Shown: positions 44,056-54,093, numbered from the stretch's first letter. The stretch: 64,000 nucleotides of DNA from Pyrus communis (GCF_963583255.1 NC_084808.1:9075501-9139500); one strand, 5' to 3'. A program made the numbers and translations. The notes: generated by a model not told the origin, from the sequence alone.

Positions 44056-44075
44056 TTGTCTGAAAAGAAGAAATC

Positions 44076-44123
44076 TTTTGACAAAGTTGAACGCGCCTTC
44101 TGAAAAGCCGAGAAAGCGTCGCC
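44076..44123 (+). repeat. 48-bp direct repeat, copy 2
   Basis: Second copy, start to start distance 122 bp; ends 172 bp before the start codon of the antisense ORF. Confidence 0.85.
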
Positions 44124-44295
44124 TAAATTACGCCGGAAATTCTGGCTTTTTGAATTGGTGGACGCGTCGCCTTGGCTTTTTTATTGAGCTATCGATCACC
44201 ACAACAAACACACTCTGAAGATTTCCCATTCTTGAAAATTGACTCCGGCCCTTTGAAATTTAACTCCATCCCTTCTCTTTGAACACTTTTGAAAA

Positions 44296-44952
44296 ATGGC
44301 AAACTCATCGAACCTTAGCTTGGAATTGAGCCTTAGCAGTGATACGGGCGCGCCGCGTCAAGGTAACGTATGGCGCCCTTCTTTCTTATCTTCTAACGGT
44401 CCTCTTTCAGGTGAAGACTCTGTGATGCAGGACGCCACAACAGCTACAATAGTAGCTAGGAACCTCCTCACACCAAAAGATAGTAGGCTGCTGTCAGGAC
44501 GGTCCGATGAGTTGGCCGTTCAAGAGTCCCTCGCACTTAGTGTTCAGTGTGCGAGTTCTGTGTCCAACATGGGCCAACGCCTGCTTGCCCGCTCCCGTCA
44601 GGTGGAATCATTGATGGCAGAGGTGGAAAGTCTCAAGCAGGAGATCAAACTGCTTAAGCATGAGAATAGAAGTTTGCACGTACTTGCCAACAACTATTCG
44701 ACGGGCATGAAGAGGAAGCTTGATGAGCTGCAAGAATCTGAGGGTCGAATTCACAATGACCGTCAAAGGCTTGCGTCTTATCTCCAGAGGCACCTTTTTC
44801 CTGGGTCATCCAGCGCTTGGCCAAGTATTGAGGCCTGGAATGCTCTAGCTCCGATGGCTTCCGCTCCGATGCCTCCCGCTTCTATGCCTCCCGCTTCTGC
44901 GCCTTCCGCTTCTGCGCCTCGTAGTGGGGCTTCACGTAAACAACCTTTGTGA
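44296..44952 (+). CDS. Antisense ORF with LxLxL motif and leucine zipper
   Basis: 218 codons, intact, opposite in sense to the host element. The ATG context AAAATGGC is good and the 5' leader is C/T-A rich as in plant mRNAs. Residues 7-13 read L-S-L-E-L-S-L, an EAR-type LxLxL repression motif. Residues about 92-165 are helical and charged; L106, L113, L120 and L127 form a strict heptad zipper with V110 and I117 in the companion positions, so dimerisation is plausible. There is no basic DNA-binding region of bZIP type in front of it. The C-terminus (185-212) is an Ala/Pro/Ser/Met repeat (A-P-M-P-P-A-S type). Not an LTR-element protein I can name; possibly a captured transposon or host gene product acting as a dimeric co-repressor or particle accessory. 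Function is inference. Confidence 0.65.
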   Translation: MANSSNLSLELSLSSDTGAPRQGNVWRPSFLSSNGPLSGEDSVMQDATTATIVARNLLTPKDSRLLSGRSDELAVQESLALSVQCASSVSNMGQRLLARSRQVESLMAEVESLKQEIKLLKHENRSLHVLANNYSTGMKRKLDELQESEGRIHNDRQRLASYLQRHLFPGSSSAWPSIEAWNALAPMASAPMPPASMPPASAPSASAPRSGASRKQPL

Positions 44953-44978
44953 AGCTCCACCTTTCTCCATGTTTAGTA

Positions 44979-44980
<2 letters not shown>

Positions 44981-45014
<34 letters not shown>
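44981..45014. repeat. 34-base T run (A run on the element strand)
   Basis: Uninterrupted T34 located between the end of the antisense ORF and the end of the Gag-derived ORF, exactly at the boundary of the foreign segment. On the minus strand it reads as a poly(A) tract following the Gag stop. Confidence 0.8.
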
Positions 45015-45020
<6 letters not shown>

Positions 45021-45028
45021 AAATAAAA

Positions 45029-45949
45029 TCAAACGGCATGGAATTTATCTTTGAATGGGCGGTGATACTTGAAATGATCCGATAATAGTTTAAATTCCAG
45101 ATTGGGTGCCTGAATCATTAACCACATGTTAGTATAAAAGAAAATTGAAATTCGGGGAGGCGGCTTACCTGTGTGCTCCAAAATGAACTCCAGAATAAAC
45201 ACCCCTTCGAAAGTTATGACTTGTCCTGTGTCATAAAATCCAACTTCCTTGGGAATTGTGGTTTCAAATATGTCCTCTTTGATGCCTTCTACATCTTTTC
45301 CAGCCACTACCTTCTCTTGAATCATTTTTCTTGGTGTACAAAGTCCTTTGAAGAATTCAACACCATCTAAAACTTGCTGTGTTGCACCAAGAATTTGAAT
45401 AGCATTTTGCTCCTTTGGGAAGGCTTCCACGATGTCCTTTTTACTCTCTTCTTGGTTGGGAATCAAAAACCTGCTAGGAAAAGGGACATTGGGTGGAATA
45501 ACATCAGAATAACATGGAATTGGGACGTCCTTACTGGTGGTGGGTGGTTTAGAGGGCTTAGGGGGCTGCGGCAAGGGTTGTTCTACCCTTGCCGTGTGCA
45601 TGTCTTCTTTCTCCTCCTCAATTAACAGCTGTTCATCCACTTCTAGGCTATGTTTGGACATTTTTAGGTCAGCTCCAACCTCCATAGCACTTCCCAAAGT
45701 GATAGCATTATGGATTTCAAAATCTTCCTTCGAGTTTTCAATAGTTGAGTTGGAAAGTTCACTTTGCTCTTGAATTTGTTTCATGAACTCCATAATCTGC
45801 CCAAATTGCTCGTCCAATTTACCCAACTTCTTGTCTTGATTTTGTTCGTCCTGCGTCAAAGAGGTTAGTAATTGAAATTTTTTATCATTATCCATGGACA
45901 TACTTGAACTTGATTGGAATTGTTGTGGGGGAGGTTGTGGTGGCTGCAT
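45029..45949 (-). CDS. young element Gag-derived ORF (306 codons)
   Basis: An open frame with M-S-M-D-N-D-K-K-F-Q-L-L-T-S-L-T, a coiled K-L-D-E-Q-F-G-Q-I-M-E-F-M-K-Q-I, A-I-T-L-G-S-A-M-E-V-G, a P/Q-rich stretch and P-P-N-V-P-F-P-S-R-F: the Gag C-terminal linker of this family. Its end, P-N-L-E-F-K-L-L-S-D-H-F-K-Y, aligns with the protease-RT linker of element C (about 53735-53780), so the protease was removed by an internal deletion. The stop is next to a 34-base T run (A run on this strand). It may be translated but has no catalytic domain. Confidence 0.6.
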   Translation of the reverse strand: MQPPQPPPQQFQSSSSMSMDNDKKFQLLTSLTQDEQNQDKKLGKLDEQFGQIMEFMKQIQEQSELSNSTIENSKEDFEIHNAITLGSAMEVGADLKMSKHSLEVDEQLLIEEEKEDMHTARVEQPLPQPPKPSKPPTTSKDVPIPCYSDVIPPNVPFPSRFLIPNQEESKKDIVEAFPKEQNAIQILGATQQVLDGVEFFKGLCTPRKMIQEKVVAGKDVEGIKEDIFETTIPKEVGFYDTGQVITFEGVFILEFILEHTGKPPPRISIFFYTNMWLMIQAPNLEFKLLSDHFKYHRPFKDKFHAV

Positions 45950-46134
45950 AGGTGTTGTATTGAACTCCTCATATGGTTGCCAATATGCTTCTTGTTGAGC
46001 CTCCTTGGCTTGATTTTGTGACCCCTATATGAAGCATCAAATGTAGGGACACTCTGCATTGTGGTCCTTTCGGCATACGGCAACAATTTAGAAGTAAGAT
46101 TTGCCAATTGAGCTTGAATGCTAGCAAAATCCAT
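45865..46134 (-). pseudogene. young element Gag remnant, first piece
   Basis: 89 residues starting M-D-F-A-S-I-Q-A-Q-L-A-N-L-T-S-K-L, equivalent to the S-Q-M-A-N-L-T-S-M-L-L segment in the C-terminal half of element C Gag (about 52030). The Retrotrans_gag core and zinc knuckle that normally precede or follow are missing. The frame shifts into the next piece around 45949. Confidence 0.65.
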
Positions 46135-46289
46135 ATCTTACTTCTCTAGTACCTAAAATCAAAGAAAGAGAACTAAATCAAATATCAAAAGTAACAACAA
46201 ACAAAGAAAACAACACTAAGTTAGAAACTAAAACGAAAACAACTAAACCAAAAAAAAGAAAAGAACCAAGGGATTAGCAAAGTTGCTAA

Positions 46290-46307
46290 TCCCCGGCAAC
46301 GGCGCCA
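46290..46307 (-). other. Primer binding site of the young element
   Basis: Plus-strand TCCCCGGCAACGGCGCCA is the complement of TGGCGCCGTTGCCGGGGA, the perfect tRNA-Asp-type site of Athila elements, five bases from the LTR. Confidence 0.93.
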
Positions 46308-46312
46308 AAATT

Positions 46313-48345
46313 TGATGCGAGATTTATACGCACACAAATTAACCCTCTTTTCGTCAAATTGTAGTATATGTATAAGTAGGGATCGTTCTGGACCGGGGAT
46401 TAGGAGGGATTGTTAATCACTTGGATTTGACTCAAAAACGTAAAATAAAGTTTAAAACACTAAACTAGACTCAAAGAATGTAAAACTAAACTCTTAAAAC
46501 ACTAAGACAAACCAAAAACTCAAAATGCTTTAAAAACACAAACTAAATTGAATTCTAACTAAATGAACATTAAAGCAAAAGGGGGATTGAGGTTTTTACG
46601 AAAATTGAAATAACGAAACAAGTTAATAAACTAGACAAAATGTAAATATGAAATTTATGGATGAATGCTAGCTAAAGGTTCTTTCTCTACACATGATATT
46701 TATGCATATGAATCAATTTCCAGTTATTCCTTCATTGAATTATGAACGACAATGCCCCAAATTAACCGTGACATCACTAGTTAACCCTCAGATTTTCCTT
46801 ATATTATTGGATTGGATGGCATCATTCGACAACCCAAAACATTCTCAAAAGTTCCCTACATGTCATCATAATAGAGATACAATCGAAGATCATTAAGAAT
46901 AATGAAAACCATAAGCATTGACAAAGCATTTGCAACTATGACATCATGTTACTCATGCTAAGAATTAAACTTAACGCGATCGTGACAAGCGACCTTTACT
47001 ACTTTCAAGTATAAGTTAGTAACGATTATGTGAAACCTCCTTAAACTTTAGCCACATATTCATGCATGCTAATTAAGTGTCGACCCTCAATCAACAAACA
47101 CAAATAAGTTAATCATCAAATAGTTAAGCCAATTGCATTCACGAATCAAGAGTTCATAACCGGAATTCATCAATTTATATCACATAAATAATCATGGTAT
47201 TGAAATCACCCCTAGCCAAAAAGGGTTTAGTTCCTCATAACTTTGAAATCAAAGAAACACCTAAACATTCCAACAACTCAAACTTGAATTGTATGAACGT
47301 TTAGGCACTCTTCTCTTCCATTCCTCATATTACAAAACAAAGAGAATTGAATTTAAACATTGAAATCAAAGAAACGCGTAAACATTCCAACAACTCAAAC
47401 GTGAATTGTATGAACGTTTAGGCCCTCTTATCTTCCTCGTTGTTGTAGCACAAGGTCTAAGGTGAGGTTTGGGGAATTATGGAAATGGATGAGGAATGGT
47501 GGAATGGGGACTCACGGTTTTGGATTCTAAGGGGAAGTGTTTGTGTTAGTTGTGGTGTGTGAAATGGAGAGATGGAGTTTGGATTCTAAGGGAGACTCAC
47601 GGCTAAGAGAGAAAGGGATGTGTTTGTGGTGTGTTGTGTATGAAAATGAGATGTTCCATGAATGAATGAATGCAAGGGTATTTATAGGAGTAGTGGAGGG
47701 AACATATGGCTATGTCATTTGTAGGTGAAGTAGGTGGATGTTGTAGGTGAAGTAGGTGGATGTTGTAGGTGAAGTGGATGTTGTAGGTGAAGTAGGTGGA
47801 TGTTGTAGGTGAAGTAGGTGGATGTTGTAGGTGAAGTGGATGTTGTAGGTGAAGTAGGTGGATGTTGTAGGTGAAGTAGGTGGATGATATGTTAAGTGAT
47901 AAGTGATAAGTGATATGATATGTGGTTATGATATGATAAGTGGTTAAGTGATATGATATGTGGTGATGATAAGTGATAAGTGCATGTGGGTTAACTAATG
48001 AAGGAAATGCATGTGCAATGACAATGTGTTAGAATGGATGTGTGTTATGCATGGCATGATTGGGATTAGGAAAGGTTTAAATGTCCTAAAACTAAAGAGA
48101 ACAAGGTTCCAACACTTTGGCTCCAATTAGGTCTTCAATTTCGTCCAACACTTTGGCTTCAAGCATAAGCTATCCGTCCTTAGCCCAAAAGTGCTCCAAA
48201 AGTCTCCAAAATGCATCTTTTTGCTCCTTTAGCCCTTTGGACCTACAAACACACGAAAATAGCTTAAAGTACCAAAATAACTAAAGAAACATAACGTAAA
48301 TATACGAGAACAAGCCATTTAAGTCGCATAAATATGCTCCTATCA
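46313..48345 (-). repeat. 5' LTR of the young element
   Basis: Same length and sequence as the 3' LTR with offset 7192, one substitution noted. As the 5' LTR on the minus strand it would drive transcription leftwards; a TATA-like block (plus-strand GTATTTATAGGAG) lies near 47680. The tandem array is at 47721-47885. Confidence 0.95.
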
Positions 48346-48749
48346 GGCTGCAAGTCTACTTCGCCAGTCTGAGGCAAGAGAGTTTCAATTTTGATTCCTC
48401 TGAAGTAATGGGCCTCCAACTAGACTCACGCCCCATTCTAGCTCACTCGGCTAAAGAAATTTTCAAATTTTTCTTTGGCCTCCACAACATCACCAACGAT
48501 GAATTCTTAATTTGTCGTTGAAGAGACTATCCTTCCTTCCTCAGACTTTTCACATCTGTATGGGAGGAAATAGAAGACGTCGATCTTCGATAGAATTATG
48601 GATCGTTTATGCTGGCTTACGACCTTGCCATTGGTTGTGATGTTGGGCGAGCCAGTTAGGAGGTATACATCCCCACTTCGTGGCTCGACAACTCGACTAT
48701 CTCCAGGGCTACCTAGTACCTTTGCTTACTTCTCACTCTTTCCTGAGCC
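48346..48749 (+). pseudogene. Plant mobile domain (PMD) pseudogene, second part
   Basis: Starts with the second copy of the target duplication GGCTG and continues the same reading frame as the first part when one copy is discounted: L-Q-V-Y-F-A-S-L-R-Q-E-S-F, then Y-G-S-F-M-L-A-Y-D-L-A-I-G-C-D. Stops at several places (after I-C-R, after D-L-R, after G-R-A-S). The right end is cut at 48750 by the LTR of element C. Function lost. Confidence 0.75.
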
Positions 48750-50913
48750 TGATAGGAACATATTTATGCGATTTAGTTTGCTTGTTTTAGTGCTTTTATG
48801 TTACTAGTTCTTAGTTATTTTAGTTTTTTAAGCTTTTTTTGTGTGTTTTCAGGTTCATAAGATGTATTTGGCGAAAAGATGCATTTTGGAGCCTTTTAAA
48901 GCAGTTTTGGGCTTATTATGGATAGCTTGTATATGGAGCAAGGTGGATGGGCGAATTTGGAGTCAAAAGAGGTTAGAAGCATGCTACAAATCAGAAAAGG
49001 AAAGTTCATGACAAAGAAGATAAGGAAAGTGCAAGAAAAGAGGAAACATTATCCAAAACCTTATCCAACCTTATCTTTACCAAACCTTATCCTATCTTGT
49101 CCTAACCTAATCTTGTTCCACCTTAATCCTAGCTACAAGTGGACCTAAAAACCTAATTTCTAGAAGCCCTATTTGACCCTAAAAGGATGCCACACCTTCC
49201 CCCCCTTTTATGCCTTCTAGAATACCTAAAATCAACCATAAGACACTTAATTTCTAGAAGGTCCAATTTTGGACGAAAATTCTTAAACCTATTTCTAATT
49301 GGATTCTGATTTTATTTGGCCTTTCTCTCTTGGATTTGGATTGTTTAAGTCCATATCTGAAACCAATTGGGCTAGGACTTAAGTTCCCAACCTTTGCCGA
49401 AAGCCCTAAGGGCCCTAATCACTTGTATCTGCTAGGTTTAACCCTAATTTTGATTCCTAGGGTTTTTACCATGCTATATATATATATATGAACCTTAAGT
49501 TGCCGCACCCCCTAACACATAACCTAGGCAGCCATCCATCAGTCATCACATAAATTCGTCCATTCACACCCTAGGGCAGAAAAACACCCCAAAACACCAT
49601 TCTAGCGCCCAGAAAATACAAGCAGCCGCTCCACCTCCTTCCACCCTTTTTGCCGAGTTCTCCACCACCTTCCAACCAACAAACACTCATCCACACTCAA
49701 CCTACACCCCTTGCTGAGCCTCTACACCCCCCAAAATCCATTCTACATCATCAAAACAGCCCAGGAACCATCATCATCCAATCTGCCGCAAGCAAAGGAA
49801 AGGAGACAGTTTCACACAATTGTTTGGCTCTTCATTCTGAGTTGTTGAACAATTTTAGGTGTATTCTATCTTATATTTCAATGTCTAATTCATGTAATCT
49901 TTGTTTTGTTTTGAGTATGATTGGCTAAATTCGTTTTGGCTAAGGGTGTATTCAAAACCATGATCATATATGTGAAATAAGTTGATTACTTCCAGTTATC
50001 GTTGCATAAGTCTTGAATACAATTTGCTTAACCGTTTGATTTAGAACTTATTCTTGTATGTTGATTGAGAGTGCACGCTTAATTTGCATGCTTGAATTTG
50101 GTGCTAGGATATAAATTTGTTTCACCTAATAGTTATGAATTTATATCCACAAGTAGTGAAGGTCGCTAGTCACGATCGTGTTAAGTAGATTCCTGGCAGG
50201 AGTATCATGCTTTTCATAGTTACAAATGCCTTGTCGATGCTTATGATTTCCAAAGAACGTAATGATTCTAACTTGTGTCTTTATCATGCTGTTCATATAG
50301 AGAACTTGTTAGGAATAATTTGTTTGCGATGCATATTCATCCAATTCAATGATTCTAGGGAAATATGAAGGTTGATTTAAGCGGACCTAATTACCTTGGA
50401 GTGTCGAGGTTCATAACTTATTGAATTGATAACTGGAAATTGATTTACGTTGCATATATTTCATGTGTGGAGAAGAACCCCTTAGCTATTCCATCATCCA
50501 TTGATTCATCACAAATTTATCTTACAATCTGTTTTCTTTACAATCTGCCCATTAAGTTTAATTTCGTCCAAATACAATCCCCTCATATATTCTTGAGTCT
50601 TAATCCTTCAAATCTGTCTTATTTTGTGTTTTTAAGTATTTGGAGTCACAAACACTTCCAAATTCGTCCAATTCAAGTTTTAGTTTCTGTTTGAGTCAAT
50701 TTGATTGTTTTAGGCAGTTTTGAGTGTTTTAAATCTGTTTTGAGTCATAGTAGTCTTGTTAGAGTGTTTAAGTTTAGTTTTTGTGTTTTTAAGTCAATTT
50801 ATATTAGATTAGCACCCCTAGTTAATCCCCGGTTAGAACGATCCCTACTTACATCATTACTACAATTGTCACAAATAGGGTTTAATTTGTGTGTCAACAT
50901 AATTTTCACATCA
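48750..50913 (+). repeat. 5' LTR of element C
   Basis: 2164 bp, TGATAGGAACATATTTATGCG...TTTTCACATCA. A TATA-like run (CTATATATATATATATG, 49474-49490) lies about 725 bp in and is followed by a C/A-rich transcribed-looking stretch. The start matches the 3' LTR stub at 60683. Confidence 0.9.
49474..49490 (+). promoter_or_regulatory. TATA-like box in the LTR of element C
   Basis: CTATATATATATATATG upstream of GAACCTTAAGTTGCCGCACC. Placement fits the U3/R boundary; the LTR promoter would transcribe rightwards into gag. Confidence 0.45.
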
Positions 50914-50918
50914 AATTT

Positions 50919-50936
50919 TGGCGCCGTTGCTGGGGA
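50919..50936 (+). other. Primer binding site of element C
   Basis: TGGCGCCGTTGCTGGGGA, five bases after the LTR end; complementary to the 3' end of tRNA-Asp as in Athila elements. Confidence 0.93.
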
Positions 50937-51127
50937 TTAGCGAAGTTGCTAATCCCTTGTCTTGAGTCTTGTTTAAATTGTTTATTTTTCTGTTTTGTTT
51001 TTAAATTTTGCACCGTGTGTGTGTGTTTTGTTTTTGTGCCGTGTATAGGCACATTATTTCCTTACTTGTGCCGAATCTATTAAGTTGGTTGCTAACCTTG
51101 TTTGCTCTTGTGTGCAGGTACTAGTTT

Positions 51128-52276
51128 ATGACCCGTAGCTCACAACCTGTTCGTGAGCATATCTTCGACTTTGACGGTGATTTCGAGAGGTCTTTGAGAA
51201 GGAAAAAGAAATTGCAAGAGTCTACTCCTCCTAGTCCCGAACCTGAATTAGAAGAGCAAGAAGTTGAGGTTGAAGAGGAGGCCACAGCAAGGTTTGAAGA
51301 GGAAGTACCAACCATGGCAGCAGACAATCGAACCATCAAGGAGCTTTCTGCCTCGGGTTTGGCCAATGCAGCCCCTCTTTGCATCCAATACCCTAGGGCA
51401 GCCCCTGAGAAGACCGATGAGTTTGAGTTGAAGTCCAGTTTGCTACATCATATACCCAAGTTCCATGGGTTATCAATGGAGGACCCCAACAAGCATTTAA
51501 AGGAGTTCGAAGTCGTATGCTCAAGTATGACACCGGTGAACGTGGACAGCAACATATTGAAGATGAAGGCTTTTCCTTTTTCTTTGTTGGAGAAGGCCAA
51601 GGATTGGTTGTATGAGTTGGCTCCCGGAACTGTCACATCATGGGAGAGTATGAAGCGAGCCTTCTTAGAGAAGTTCTTTCCGACATCATGAGTCATTCTT
51701 CTTCGCAAGAAGATAAGTGGAATTCAGCAAAGCCAAGGTGAATCTTTTCCAACTTATTATGAACATTTTAAAACCCTTGTTGCTTCATGTCCACAACACC
51801 AAATGAAGGAGGAGCTACTTCTTCAATATTTTTACGAAGGTCTCTTACCACTTGAACGACAAATGTTGGATGCATCCGCGGGAGGAGCACTAGTGGACAA
51901 GACACCTAGGGAAGCCAAAACTCTCATTGCTAATCGAGCACTTAATGCACAACAATATGAAGGTGTTGGGCAGAGACTCACCCCACGGCCACATCATGTA
52001 AATGAGGTAAGTTCTATTTCTGAGTTACAGTCCCAAATGGCTAACCTTACGTCTATGTTATTGCAGTTTGTTGAAGGCCCCAAAACGCAAGGAACTACAA
52101 TCTGTGGTGTATGCTCCATTCAAGGACACCAATCTGATCAATGCCCTCAATTAATTGAGAATGAAGGGTGGGAATCTGCCAACGCCGTGGGTTATGGGAA
52201 TCAAAACCAACCAAGGGGTGATCCTTTCTCCACTACATACAATCAGGGATGGCGTGATCACCCCAATTTTAGATAG
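51128..52276 (+). pseudogene. element C Gag
   Basis: Starts M-T-R-S-S-Q-P-V-R-E-H after a 190-bp leader. Two open parts, 51128-51691 and 51803-52276, are in frame with each other across a TGA at 51689-51691 where element A has CGA (F-F-P-T-S-R). Retrotrans_gag core: F-H-G-L-S-M-E-D-P-N-K-H, D-W-L-Y-E-L-A-P-G-T, F-Y-E-G-L-L. An intact zinc knuckle C-G-V-C-S-I-Q-G-H-Q-S-D-Q-C (C-x2-C-x4-H-x4-C) is near 52100-52145. TAG at 52274 replaces a tryptophan codon present in element A. Confidence 0.92.
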
Positions 52277-52753
52277 AGAGATGCACCACAATATGCCCAA
52301 CAAAGTGGATTCCGACAACCCCCGGGTTTCTTTCCAAGGCCAATGGCACCACAACCACCTCCTCAAGCACAATCATCCTAAACCAACGCAGGTACGTCTA
52401 TGAATGACGATAAAACATATCAGTTACTAACCACAATGGCGCAGGGAATGTAGAACCAAGCAAAGGAGGTTAATGAGCTAAAGAAGCAAATGGGCCAAAT
52501 GGCCGAATTTTTGGGACAATTCCGTGAAAATGGTAAGTTACCAAGCACTACGGTGGTCAATCCCAAGGGTGGTTTTGAATATGCAAAAGCTATCACACTA
52601 AGAAGTGGAAAAGAAGTGGGAAACAAGGAAGATGAGAAGATACAAATCGAAGAAGAGGAACAAACTTACCCCACGGCAAGGGTGGCACCACCCATGCCGT
52701 AGCCATCTAAGCACTCCCATCCGTCCACCTCAGGTAAGGTTGTCCCAAAAGTT
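52277..52753 (+). pseudogene. element C Gag-protease linker
   Basis: The Gag frame continues through further stops at 52379 (TAA), 52451 (TAG) and 52700 (TAG), each where a glutamine codon is expected. Contains F-L-G-Q-F-R-E-N-G-K-L-P, A-I-T-L-R-S-G-K-E-V-G and Glu-rich then Pro-rich stretches. Confidence 0.8.
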
Positions 52754-53227
52754 GTGATTTCGAACACTAATCTGCCCAATGTTCCCTTCCCTCGCAGATT
52801 TGCACAATTGAAGAAGGAAGAAAGCGAAAATGACATTTTGGATACCTTTCGAAAAGTCCAAGTAAACATTCCTTTACTTGATGCTATTAAGCAAGTGCCC
52901 AGGTATGCAAAGTTTTTAAAAGAGTTATGCACAACTAGGAAAAGAATTTCAAACAAAGAAGTTGTGAAAGTAAGTGAAAATGTATCCGCGGTTTTGCAAC
53001 GAAAGTTTCCTCCAAAGTGTAAGGATCTAGGGAGCTTTACTATCCCATGCATAATTGGACACACTAGATTTGAACAATGCATGTTAGATTTAGGTGCTTC
53101 TATTAATGTTATGCCATATTCCATTTATGCATTTATGAACCTTGGTGAATTAAAACAAGATGGCGTTATAATTCATTGGCCGATCGTTCTAACGCTTATC
53201 CCAAGGGAGTCCTTGAGGATGTTTTAG
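52754..53227 (+). pseudogene. element C aspartic protease
   Basis: K-F-P-P-K-C-K-D-L-G-S-F-T-I-P-C then the active site D112-L-G-A-S (M-L-D-L-G-A-S-I-N-V-M-P-Y-S). A one-base deletion at about 53175/53176 moves the protein into the frame of 53176-54093, where it goes on with A-D-R-S-N-A-Y-P-K-G-V-L-E-D. The protease would cut the Gag-Pol polyprotein in the particle. Confidence 0.92.
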
Positions 53228-54093
53228 TGCAGGTCAATCATCTTATCTTTCCTGCAGATTTTTATGTCTTAGAAATGGAGGATTCGAGCCATGCTCCATC
53301 ATTGCCAATCTTGCTAGGCCGTCCATTCATGAAAACAGCGAGAACAAAGATAGATGTGTTTACAGGAACATTAACCATGGAGTTTGATGGGGACATTATT
53401 AATTTTAATCTTTCTGAAACCATTAAATATCCAATTGAGGACCATTCTTGTTTTGCTATTGACATTGTTGATTCTTTGGCACAGGTACATTTGGATCAGA
53501 TGAACGAAGATGCACTTGAGGTAGCCTTAGTGCACGGCATAGGAGCAAGAAATGAAGGTGGGGGAATCCTTGCAACCCACGGCATGCAATCTGACCATAT
53601 TGCCGTGTCCCCTTGTGGTGAAGTGATAGAAATGGTCGCTGCCCTCGAGTCATTGCCCTCACAATCTGGTAAGTCTCCACTCTCAATTTTAGATTCGGTT
53701 TTGACTAACAAGTTACTTCCATCAATTGTGCAGCCACCTACACTTGAGTTAAAGCCATTACCTAGTCACTTGAAGCATGTTTTCTTGGGAGAAGATCAGA
53801 CACTACCCATCATCATATCTAGCTCACTCATGGCCCAAGAAGAAGACAAGTTGATAAGGGTGTTGAAGGAGCACAAATCTGCCATTGGATGGACCTTGGC
53901 GGATATCAAAGGCATTAGTCCCACCACGTGCATGCATCGCATCCTTTTGGAGGAAGAAGCCAAGCCATCTCGTGAAGCTCAACGTCGCCTTAATCCACCC
54001 ATGTTGGAAGTAGTAAAAAAGGAGGTTATAAAATTGCTTGATTGTGGTGTTATATATCCTATTTCTGATAGTCGTTGGGTGTCACCCGTGTAG
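53176..54093 (+). pseudogene. element C protease end and protease-RT linker
   Basis: About 305 codons in the frame after the deletion. Begins with the end of protease (I-L-L-G-R-P-F-M-K-T-A), then the linker with L-P-S-H-L-K-H-V-F-L-G and the lead to RT: I-G-W-T-L-A-D-I-K-G-I-S-P, M-H-R-I-L-L-E, K-K-E-V-I-K-L-L-D-C-G-V-I-Y-P-I-S-D-S-R-W. Ends at TAG 54091-54093 (S-P-V-stop), expected glutamine. The upstream start codon is not real; it is a continuation. Confidence 0.9.

Larger units (their letters stand above)
43000..45025. other. Foreign (captured) segment inside the young element
   Basis: Alignment with the 3' regions of elements A and C ends at about 43000 (CAAATCTGGTTGTGGA) and Gag-derived sequence restarts at about 45025. 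The DNA between has higher GC content and matches nothing else in the window. It holds a 22-23 bp array (43818-43928), two 48-bp repeats, two G-boxes, an intact plus-strand ORF (44296-44952) and a T34 run. Confidence 0.75.
39121..48345 (-). mobile_element. Young non-autonomous Athila-like element with captured DNA
   Basis: Complete: 3' LTR 39121-41153, PPT-like motif at 41158, 3' region, a foreign segment (about 43000-45025), a Gag remnant, primer site 46290-46307 and 5' LTR 46313-48345. Flanked on both sides by GGCTG (39116-39120 and 48346-48350), a perfect 5-bp duplication. The two 2033-bp LTRs differ at one base by eye (G at 41110, A at 48302), so the insertion is very recent. No protease active site, RT, RNase H or integrase, so it must have been mobilised by another element. 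Confidence 0.95.

Noticed and set aside
43217..44084. Several overlapping frames on both strands ahead of the antisense ORF
   Set aside because: They cover the 22-bp and 48-bp repeats and overlap one another; no start context or motif favours any of them.
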